In this document: positions 22,394-29,077 of the stretch, in pieces
Numbering within the stretch: position 1 is the stretch's first letter
How the letters are laid out: every line of letters begins with the position of its first letter
Assembly (NCBI GenBank): GCA_003343625.1
Contig: QAKV01000030.1
Coordinates: forward strand, 1-64,000
Source of the DNA: Clostridiales bacterium
GTDB taxonomy: Bacteria; Bacillota; Clostridia; Lachnospirales; Lachnospiraceae
DNA: 64,000 nt
Direction of reading: 5' to 3'
Notes under the pieces: generated by a model
What the model saw: only the letters and a program-made list of their open reading frames with translations
The model's database searches: none
Told to the model about the DNA's origin: nothing
Made by a program: the position numbers and the translations under genes

Positions 22394-24745
22394 TCAGCTT
22401 TCCGCATCCCCCGGTTCGTCCCCGGATTCCGGCGCAGCCGGTGTCTCCTGATTCTCCGGGACTTCCGCCTCGGCCGAAGGGTTCGTCTCTTCTGCGGCTT
22501 CCGTCTCCTCCGTCGGTCCCACCTCATTTGAGGCTTTCTCCCCTTCCGTTGACTCCCCCTCGTTCGAGAGTTCCGCCTCTTCCGTTGGTTCCGCCTCTTC
22601 TGCGGCCTCCATCTCCTCCGTTGGCTTCGTCTCTTCTGCGGCTTCCGTCTCCTCCGTTGGCCCCGTCCCGCTTTCCGTCTCCGGCATTGCAGGGGATGGC
22701 GCCTCTTCCGAGCCTTCCGGCGCCTGCCCGGTTTCCGGAGATTGCCCGGTTTCTGTCGGCCGCTGCAAGCCGGTCTCTTCCGGAGCCTTTTCCTCCTGCG
22801 TATCCTGTCCCTGCTGCCTTTCCATTTCCTCTATGGCCCACTGGGGCGCCGGGGGCGGCAATTCATTCTCTTCCTTCGGTGCCGAAAGAGCGGCCTGGGC
22901 CTTGTTCGCCGCAGCGTGCGCTTCTTCCTCCCGCGCCATCAGGGCCTGAACCTGTCCGGATACCGCGCTCCGGTCGTAAACGATGGTGGCTCCGATAATC
23001 TGCCCGTCCGCCAGACCGCAGGAGGGCAGATAGCTGTCCACGGTATCCGTGCTCTTTTCGCAGATCAGCACTTCCTTACTCGCATTCAGCGGCCTGTCGC
23101 CACATTCGTAAATATATCCCCAGTATCCTTCTCCATCCCAGTCCACCCAGACCGAATGGCCCGGGCAATCGTCGGTATGCCGATGGTATTCCTCGACCTC
23201 ATAGCACCCTTCCTGTTTGGAGTGGACGTGGTAATGGGCAATGGTATAACAGCCGCCCTGCTGCGCGCTCTGTTCCGAATGGGGATTTCCTCCTGCGGCG
23301 TCCTTATGATAATGATATTCATACCGGATGGTGCCGGGGAGTTCCTGCACGCCGATCACCAGTTTCTGATCGATGTTCAAAATGGCGTCCCTGATCTGGG
23401 CGAAGGTCGCGTCCTCTTCCGTCGCCACGCCTTTTGTGAGCAATGCGGACGCCAGACCCTTCTTTCCATTACTCACAGATGTAAAAACCTGGTTCAGATC
23501 CTGGGAAAGGCCGTCCCGAAGCTGCGCCAGATATTCCTTCAGGGAATCGTTGTTCTGTCCTGACACAATGGTCAAATCTCCGAACTGTTTCGCCAAAAGC
23601 TGCTCCAGCTGATCGAAATTTCCGTTCAGGCTGTCGTTCAAATTTCCGATCCCCGTATCCAGGCCGCCCATCCGGCTGGAAATTTGAGATTCCAGGGTGC
23701 CCACCTGGTTTGAAATCTCAGACCCTAACGTGCCCACGCGATCCGTCAGCTGCGCGCCCATATCTCCCACGCTGCTGTTTAAGTCGCTCAGTCCCGTTCC
23801 CAGCTGACTGCCGAGCTGATCCATATCCAGATCCAGCCCGTCCAGATTCTGCCCCAGGGTTTCGAATCCACCGTTCACGTTCTGGTCAAGGCTGGCGAGT
23901 TTTCCGCTCATCAGCTGTTCCAGCTGGGCGACCCGGGCCTGGAAATTTCCCGCCAGCTCCGTAAAGGTGTCGGAAATCTGAGTCATATCCGCATCCAGCA
24001 AAATCTTCAGGTTTTTCTCCACGGCCGCAAGCTGTTCTGCGACCTCGTCTTTTCCTTCTGACTCCTGATCCCGAAACTCCGCCAGCAGGTTTTTCAGCTT
24101 TTCATAGGACTCGCTCAGATGATTCTCCACCTCTGTGATGGAGTTGCTGATTTCCTGTACGGACTCGCTGACCTTCGCGATCTCCGTCACGGACTGTGCC
24201 TGATCCGAGGCGTTCTGCTGCTTTTCCTCCTCTGTCGCCCGGATCAGCCCTGTGATCTGTTCCAGAATCGTCTGGATTTCCTGATGCACCGAGGTCATAT
24301 TCTCCTGCAGATCCGAAATCTGCGCGGAGGTACTCTTCTCCAGCTCGGTGACTTTGCCGGAAACATCGGAAGCGTTCTCGGAAAGTTTCTTCTGGGTAGT
24401 CTCCACTTCTGCCAGGGATTCCTGCCGCTTTGCGAGCTGCTGATTCACGGTTTCCAGTTTCTTCTGATTTTCCGCAATGCTGTCGTCAAGCTTTTCCAGA
24501 TAATCAGAAGCGGTTTTCATCTCCGCCTGCATCTGATCCTTCATGCTCTCCTGCATTTCTCTCAAAGTCAGCTGAGAATCCGACTGCATGCGGCCGCCGA
24601 AAAATCCCACTCCTGCAAACAGTACGACGACGGCGATGGCCGCCAGCGCGATTCCGGCCGTCAACAGCTTTCCGCCTTCCGGCGTCAGCTTCTTTTTTCC
24701 TTCCGCATCAGCGCGGAAGAGCTTTTTTCGATTGGGTGATTTCAT
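22394..24745 (-). CDS. Large coiled-coil membrane protein with His/Cys-rich module and acidic tail
   Basis: 783 residues from the ATG at 24743-24745 (GGAGGAGGT 7 nt upstream; the frame is open further upstream but without a better start). Order: basic cytoplasmic end (1-25), one membrane helix (about 27-49), a long coiled coil with Gln/Glu/Ser heptads (52-425), and a segment GLASALLTKGVATEEDATFAQI (429-451) that resembles phage tail-fibre and clostridial surface-protein repeats. A His/Cys-rich module (474-577) has repeated YHxH and CY elements: YEYHYH, CYTIAHYHVH, CYEVEEYHRH, with further Cys at 527, 548, 562 and 576. Last comes a Glu/Thr/Pro tail (650-783). The topology suggests the module is outside the cell and could bind metal. 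No family name comes to mind; function unknown. It is a single-gene unit. Confidence 0.8.
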   Translation of the reverse strand: MKSPNRKKLFRADAEGKKKLTPEGGKLLTAGIALAAIAVVVLFAGVGFFGGRMQSDSQLTLREMQESMKDQMQAEMKTASDYLEKLDDSIAENQKKLETVNQQLAKRQESLAEVETTQKKLSENASDVSGKVTELEKSTSAQISDLQENMTSVHQEIQTILEQITGLIRATEEEKQQNASDQAQSVTEIAKVSESVQEISNSITEVENHLSESYEKLKNLLAEFRDQESEGKDEVAEQLAAVEKNLKILLDADMTQISDTFTELAGNFQARVAQLEQLMSGKLASLDQNVNGGFETLGQNLDGLDLDMDQLGSQLGTGLSDLNSSVGDMGAQLTDRVGTLGSEISNQVGTLESQISSRMGGLDTGIGNLNDSLNGNFDQLEQLLAKQFGDLTIVSGQNNDSLKEYLAQLRDGLSQDLNQVFTSVSNGKKGLASALLTKGVATEEDATFAQIRDAILNIDQKLVIGVQELPGTIRYEYHYHKDAAGGNPHSEQSAQQGGCYTIAHYHVHSKQEGCYEVEEYHRHTDDCPGHSVWVDWDGEGYWGYIYECGDRPLNASKEVLICEKSTDTVDSYLPSCGLADGQIIGATIVYDRSAVSGQVQALMAREEEAHAAANKAQAALSAPKEENELPPPAPQWAIEEMERQQGQDTQEEKAPEETGLQRPTETGQSPETGQAPEGSEEAPSPAMPETESGTGPTEETEAAEETKPTEEMEAAEEAEPTEEAELSNEGESTEGEKASNEVGPTEETEAAEETNPSAEAEVPENQETPAAPESGDEPGDAES
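22397..22800 (-). repeat. Low-complexity repeats coding the Glu/Thr-rich tail
   Basis: The 3' end of the coiled-coil gene holds imperfect repeats that encode TEETEAAEETxP-like units (residues 697-707, 709-718, 745-754). The copies starting near 22492 and 22636 share a run of about 20 nearly identical bases. Such tracts change length easily by slippage. Confidence 0.6.
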
Positions 24746-25125
24746 GGGGCTTACCTCCTCCCATTTTCTCCGGTTCGGCAGGCTGCTGCGATCGCAGCGG
24801 CAGAAATTGCCGAACGAAATGACGTGTAAACAGAGACGTCTCTCTCGGTTCATCTCTCACCCGGTTTGCACGCCGCAAAGGCGCACGGTTCATATCCCAT
24901 CCCCTTTCGGCCAGTCCGCCTTTTTCAGCGGCAGCTCTTTGGATTCCCTGTCTGATTCTTCTCATGGGAAATAAAACGAAGCGGATTCCGAACGAATCCG
25001 ATTAAAGAAAGATGTGAAAAGGGGGCTGTCATGAAAAACCAGCCCCGAGATTCATGATGTGTCTGCATCTTATCACAGGCGGATCGCACCGTCAAGGGAT
25101 TGTATGGCCCCTGTTTTTCAACGCC
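24746..25125. other. Gene-free stretch with hairpins
   Basis: 380 bases between the coiled-coil gene and the DUF6472 gene. It contains a nested hairpin in the coiled-coil gene leader (24774-24780 with 24808-24814, and the palindrome GCTGCGATCGCAGC at 24785-24798), a small hairpin (24982-24988 with 24994-25000) and a terminator (25017-25046). I found no convincing promoter or gene here. Confidence 0.5.
25017..25046 (-). terminator. Terminator of the aminotransferase-ThrE-DUF6472 operon
   Basis: A 7-bp GC-rich stem (25040-25046 with 25022-25028), 11-nt loop, then C and TTTT on the minus strand, 80 bp past the DUF6472 stop codon. Confidence 0.6.
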
Positions 25126-25299
25126 TCACATCTGCCGGCGGACGATCCGATATTCATCATCCAGCCGGTAATACGGGCAGCGATCCAGAGAACCGTTGAG
25201 AAATTTCAACATTTCATCCTCATCCAGATTCACTTTGCAGACATAATATTCATATTCGTCATCATAGACGTAGTTTTCGCAGGTTTCGCACAGACTCAT
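25126..25299 (-). CDS. Small four-cysteine protein, DUF6472 family
   Basis: 57 residues beginning MSLCETCENYVYDDEYEYY, with cysteines in CETC and two later (VCKV, RCPYY), enough for one zinc site. The rest is strongly acidic and Tyr-rich, as in DUF6472 proteins of Lachnospiraceae. The start overlaps the ThrE small-half stop codon by 4 bp (25296-25299), which also rules out the longer frame. Function unknown; the coupling to the ThrE halves suggests it is made in step with the exporter. Confidence 0.75.
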   Translation of the reverse strand: MSLCETCENYVYDDEYEYYVCKVNLDEDEMLKFLNGSLDRCPYYRLDDEYRIVRRQM

Positions 25300-25739
25300 C
25301 GCCGCACCGCCTTTCGAAACACCCATTGCGGGATCTCAAATACGAATACGATCCCCAACACGATGGCCACAGCCACCTTCACCGCCAGAAACCCCCGGTC
25401 GGCCGCTTCCGCCAGCTGATCGGTCACCAGATAATAGGCGGTCCAGTAAATCCCCGCCCCGGGCACCAGGGGCAGAATCCCGCTTACCAGAAAGATCGTC
25501 ACCGGACAGCGCTCCCGGACGGCGAACAGCCGGGAAAGCAAAATGACCAGAACCGTGGCGCAGAAAACCGCAGCCGGCTCCGACCAGAAATGAAATTTCT
25601 CCCACAGCAGCGCGTAAGCAGCCCAGCCGGCCCCGCCGATAAGACCGCAGTAAGGATAATAACGTCCCGGCACCCCGAAGATGCCGCCGAACGCTACGGT
25701 ACCGATAGCCGCCGCCAAAATCTGGATCAGGATCGTCAC
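25296..25739 (-). CDS. Threonine/serine exporter family, small half (DUF3815-like)
   Basis: 147 residues with four to five membrane helices, including GVPGRYYPYCGLIGGAGW and SGILPLVPGAGIYWTAYY, typical of the ThrE_2 domain. It overlaps the large half by 4 bp (25736-25739) and should pair with it to make one exporter equivalent to the single-chain ThrE of Corynebacterium. Confidence 0.88.
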   Translation of the reverse strand: MTILIQILAAAIGTVAFGGIFGVPGRYYPYCGLIGGAGWAAYALLWEKFHFWSEPAAVFCATVLVILLSRLFAVRERCPVTIFLVSGILPLVPGAGIYWTAYYLVTDQLAEAADRGFLAVKVAVAIVLGIVFVFEIPQWVFRKAVRR

Positions 25740-26539
25740 AATACGGCACCTCCCGTCAAATGGTGATAGATTCCGATCACAAAGCCAACTCCGGCTGCGA
25801 TGGATAAAAAGACCAACACCGCGTCGATCATGCGAACCGCGCCCGAAATATAGTCTCCGTCAGCGATGTCCCGGATTCCGTTGGTAAAGGCCAGTCCCGG
25901 CACCAGGGGCATGATCGCCCCGCTGATCATATGGCTCATATCCATGCCCAGCGGAAGTCGCGAAAAGAGCAGGCTCAATACCGTGATCACCGCCCCGCCT
26001 CCGATGTTTTCCACGATCTTGGAAAACCTGCTTCCGCAGGCCAGAAGATAGAGATACAGCGCGAGTCCGATCAGGAAAGCGGCCAGACAATCCGCCGGCT
26101 TCCCGCCGAACAGGGCACAAAAACATCCGCTTCCGATTCCGGAAAACAATGTCCTCAGCCACGCGGGTTTCCCCGGCATCTTCCGAATCCGCGCCAGTTC
26201 CTCCCTGACTTGCGTAAGAGTATGGAGCCCCGCCTCGATCTCCCGCGAAAGCTGGTTTACCGCTGCGACCTTATCCAGCTGCGCCCCCTTCACGGGGATG
26301 TGCCTCACTCTGGCGAACTGCTTTTCCCTCTCATTTCCTGCGGTCAGAAAAATCCCGTTGCTCAACACGAAAGCGTCTTCCGACTCCACCCCGAAGTGAT
26401 GGCAGATCCTGTCGATGGTCTCCTCCACCCGGAAGATCTCCGCTCCGTTTTCCAGCAGGATATGTCCCGCTTCCATGGCGGCATCCAGAACCTCCCTCTG
26501 ATCCGCCGGATCGCTCTTCCCCGATTGTCCCTGATCCAC
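25736..26539 (-). CDS. Threonine/serine exporter family, large half (DUF1212)
   Basis: 267 residues starting at GTG (26537-26539), with AAAGGAG 7 nt upstream. The N-terminal soluble DUF1212 part (AGHILLENGAEIFRVEETIDRI, about 24-45) is followed by about five membrane helices and PLVPGLAFTNGIRDIADGD. Exports threonine or serine, or a related small molecule. Lies 37 bp behind an aspartate aminotransferase gene, so the operon links amino-acid interconversion and export. Confidence 0.9.
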   Translation of the reverse strand: MDQGQSGKSDPADQREVLDAAMEAGHILLENGAEIFRVEETIDRICHHFGVESEDAFVLSNGIFLTAGNEREKQFARVRHIPVKGAQLDKVAAVNQLSREIEAGLHTLTQVREELARIRKMPGKPAWLRTLFSGIGSGCFCALFGGKPADCLAAFLIGLALYLYLLACGSRFSKIVENIGGGAVITVLSLLFSRLPLGMDMSHMISGAIMPLVPGLAFTNGIRDIADGDYISGAVRMIDAVLVFLSIAAGVGFVIGIYHHLTGGAVL

Positions 26540-26576
26540 TTCCCCGCTCCTTTGGAATAAATGCGATATCCGAAAT

Positions 26577-27869
26577 TTATGCTTCCTTCGTCTCCAGAAT
26601 CTTCTCCACGCTGACGAGTTTCACGCATAATATGAACAACTCCGTAGCCTGAATCAACTCCTCGATGGGCGGGAATGACGGCGCAATCCGGATGTTGGAA
26701 TCATGAGGATCCTTTCCGTAAGGATAGGTAGCCCCCGCTCCGGTCATCACGACCCCTGCCTCTTTCGCCTTCGCCACGATCTTCTTCGCACAGCCGTCCA
26801 TCGAATCGAACGAGATGAAATAGCCGCCGTGAGGTTTCGTCCAGCTGCCGATTTCCAGACCGTCCAACTCGCTTTCCAGCATGGAAAGCACGGTCTCGAA
26901 TTTGGGCCGCATGATCTGCGCATGTTTTTGCATCTGTTTCTCGATGCCCTTTATGTTCTTGAAATACCGCACATGGCGCAGCTGATTGAGCTTATCGTGA
27001 CCGATGGTCTGAATCTGCAGATGCTTTCTCAGGTCGTTCAAGTTCCCTTCGGAAGCGGAAATCGCCGCGACGCCGGAGCCCGGGAACGTGATCTTGCTGG
27101 TAGAGCTGAACTTATATACCATATCGGGATTCCCGGCCTTTTCGCATTCGGACAGAAGCTCCAGAATCACGTCCTGAGGTTCATCGTACAGATGATGTAC
27201 GTTGTAGGCGTTGTCCCAGAAAATGCGGAAATCCTTTGCGGCGGGTTTGAGCCGCGCGAAACGAAGGACCGTTTCATCGGAATAGGTATAGCCCTGGGGA
27301 TTGGAATACTTGGGCACGCACCAGATTCCTTTGATGGACTCATCCTCGCTCACCAGCTTTTCCACCAGATCCATATCCGGCCCTTCCGGCGTCATGGGGA
27401 CGTTGATCATCTCGATGCCGAAATATTCCGTGATGGCGAAATGCCTGTCATAACCGGGCACCGGGCAGAGAAATTTTACCCTGTCCAGCCTGCACCAGGG
27501 CGTCATTCCCATCACGCCGTGGGTATAGGCGTGGCTCACCACGTCGAACATGACGTTTAAGCTGGAGTTGCCGTAAATGATAATATGCTCTGCGGGCACT
27601 TCGATCAGTTCGCCCAGAAGCCTTTTCGCTTCCGGGATTCCGTCGATCACTCCGTAATTGCGGCAGTCGATGCCGGCCTCACACTTCAAATCCGTAAAGC
27701 TGTCCAGAACATCCATCATTCCCATGGAAAGATCCAGCTGCTCGGCGCTCGGCTTTCCTCTGGACATGTCGAGTTTGAGCCCTTTGCCCTGAAACTCCTG
27801 ATACTTCGCCTCGAGTTCCTCCTTCAACTGCAGCAATTCTTCCCTGCTTCTGTCACGATAAGCCGTCAT
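26577..27869 (-). CDS. Aspartate aminotransferase, class I type Ic
   Basis: 430 residues from the ATG at 27867-27869, supported by AGGAG upstream; an open extension of 46 codons before it has no family match and is left out. PLP fold-type I marks: MSRGKPSAEQLDLS near the start, DNAYNVHHLY, and the PLP-lysine region FSSTSKITFPGSGVA. This matches the type Ic aspartate aminotransferases found in Actinobacteria and Clostridia. It moves an amino group between aspartate and 2-oxoglutarate. A broader substrate range cannot be excluded. Confidence 0.88.
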   Translation of the reverse strand: MTAYRDRSREELLQLKEELEAKYQEFQGKGLKLDMSRGKPSAEQLDLSMGMMDVLDSFTDLKCEAGIDCRNYGVIDGIPEAKRLLGELIEVPAEHIIIYGNSSLNVMFDVVSHAYTHGVMGMTPWCRLDRVKFLCPVPGYDRHFAITEYFGIEMINVPMTPEGPDMDLVEKLVSEDESIKGIWCVPKYSNPQGYTYSDETVLRFARLKPAAKDFRIFWDNAYNVHHLYDEPQDVILELLSECEKAGNPDMVYKFSSTSKITFPGSGVAAISASEGNLNDLRKHLQIQTIGHDKLNQLRHVRYFKNIKGIEKQMQKHAQIMRPKFETVLSMLESELDGLEIGSWTKPHGGYFISFDSMDGCAKKIVAKAKEAGVVMTGAGATYPYGKDPHDSNIRIAPSFPPIEELIQATELFILCVKLVSVEKILETKEA

Positions 27870-27974
27870 AATGATCTCCTCTCCTGATTTTCTCCTCTCG
27901 TGCCAAAGGCCCAACTCCTCACGCACTCCCCGCACTCTGTTGCGTTGCCATACGAAAGCGTCCGGATATACAGA

Positions 27975-28001
27975 AAGCGACAGATGAATCATCAGTCGCT
28001 T
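27975..28001 (-). terminator. Possible hairpin behind tRNA-Thr
   Basis: Stem AAGCGAC/GTCGCTT (27995-28001 with 27975-27981) with an inner 4-bp extension and a 3-nt loop. The T run after it is poor, so it may only be a processing structure. Confidence 0.35.
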
Positions 28002-28015
28002 CCCCAATACGTGAG

Positions 28016-28088
28016 AGCCAAGAAAGGGACTCGAACCCTCGACCTACTGATTACGAATCAGTTGCGCTACCGACTGCGCTATCTTGGC
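28016..28088 (-). tRNA. tRNA-Thr (anticodon CGT)
   Basis: 73 nt folding into a full cloverleaf: acceptor GCCAAGA/TCTTGGC, D stem GCGC/GCGC, anticodon stem ACTGA/TCAGT with loop TTCGTAA, five-base variable loop, T arm GAGGG-TTCGAGT-CCCTT. Anticodon CGT reads ACG (threonine). The CCA end is not encoded. It has its own strong promoter. Confidence 0.95.
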
Positions 28089-28106
28089 TTGACCTCAACA
28101 ATGGAT

Positions 28107-28135
28107 ATTATAGCGGCTAAGCTCCCGTTTGGCAA
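28107..28135 (-). promoter_or_regulatory. Promoter of tRNA-Thr
   Basis: On the minus strand: TTGCCA (28130-28135), 17-bp spacer, TATAAT (28107-28112), 18 bp before the mature tRNA end. Confidence 0.85.
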
Positions 28136-28162
28136 GCAGTTTTTTCAAAAAGTCCAAAAATT

Positions 28163-29077
28163 TTAAGCCTGTTCCCGGGGATTGCCGCAATCTATGTGCA
28201 CATCCAGCTGGTTATAAGGGATTTCGATTCCCGCCTCGTCGAAGGCGTACTTGATATTTTCCAGCATTTCCCACCTGGTCTTCCAGTAATCCTCCTTCTT
28301 CGTCCAAAAGCGGATGCCCAGAACCACGCTGCTGTCCCCCAGGCTGTCCACGTAGACGGAGATTTCCTGCTCCTGCACCACCAACGGATGGGCCTCCAAC
28401 AGCTTTCTGACCGTTTCTTTCGCCTGCCGGATATCCGCGCGATAAGAAATGCCCACCAGCAGATCCACCCTGCGCTCCGGTTCGTCCGTCACGTTGGTCA
28501 GGCTGCTGTTGGCCAGCGTGCCGTTGGGAATCAGGATCACTTTGTTGTCCGCAGTGGCCAGCTTCGTATAAAAGATGGAGATCTGCTGCACTACGCCCTC
28601 GTTCTTATTGGTATCCTCTATGATATAATCCCCCACCTTAAAAGGTTTGAGGGTCAGGATCAGGATCCCGCCGATACAGTTGGTCAGGCTGCCCTGGACG
28701 GCCAGGCCCACCGTCACGCCCACGGAGCCGACCACGGTCGCGAAGCTGGCCGCGTCCAGGCCGAACAGCTGCAGTATCGTAAAAACCAGCACAATATAGA
28801 GCAGCGCTTTCATTGCCGAGTCCAAAAACTGCACTGCCTCCGTGGAGGCGCTGGACTTTTCCAGCGCCCTCCGGATGATTCTTCGGACGAAGGCGATCAG
28901 CCTGCTGCCGATGAGGAATACCGCGATGGCCAAAACCACCCGGATGCCGAATGACAACAGCCGATCCGGGAGCTGAGCCAGATACCTCTCCATCAGGCTC
29001 AGCTGTTTTTCCACATCCTCAGTTGTCATCGTCTCGACGTTTCCCAATGCGACCAGGCCATACGCCATTTTCCTCAT
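28163..29077 (-). CDS. Small-conductance mechanosensitive channel (MscS family)
   Basis: 304 residues. Three membrane helices (about 40-62, 88-106, 110-140), the last being the pore helix with VVGSVGVTVGLAVQGSLTN, followed by the beta domain LKPFKVGDYI and the cytoplasmic cage with VILIPNGTLANSSLTN. Opens on membrane tension to release solutes during osmotic down-shock. The start overlaps the glgB stop by 4 bp, an unusual partnership with no obvious common task. Confidence 0.93.
   Translation of the reverse strand: MRKMAYGLVALGNVETMTTEDVEKQLSLMERYLAQLPDRLLSFGIRVVLAIAVFLIGSRLIAFVRRIIRRALEKSSASTEAVQFLDSAMKALLYIVLVFTILQLFGLDAASFATVVGSVGVTVGLAVQGSLTNCIGGILILTLKPFKVGDYIIEDTNKNEGVVQQISIFYTKLATADNKVILIPNGTLANSSLTNVTDEPERRVDLLVGISYRADIRQAKETVRKLLEAHPLVVQEQEISVYVDSLGDSSVVLGIRFWTKKEDYWKTRWEMLENIKYAFDEAGIEIPYNQLDVHIDCGNPREQA

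Noticed and set aside
24746-24853. N-terminal extension of the coiled-coil protein by 36 codons
   Set aside because: The extension carries Cys/Arg-rich shadow-like sequence and lacks a ribosome site, while GGAGGAGGT precedes the chosen ATG.
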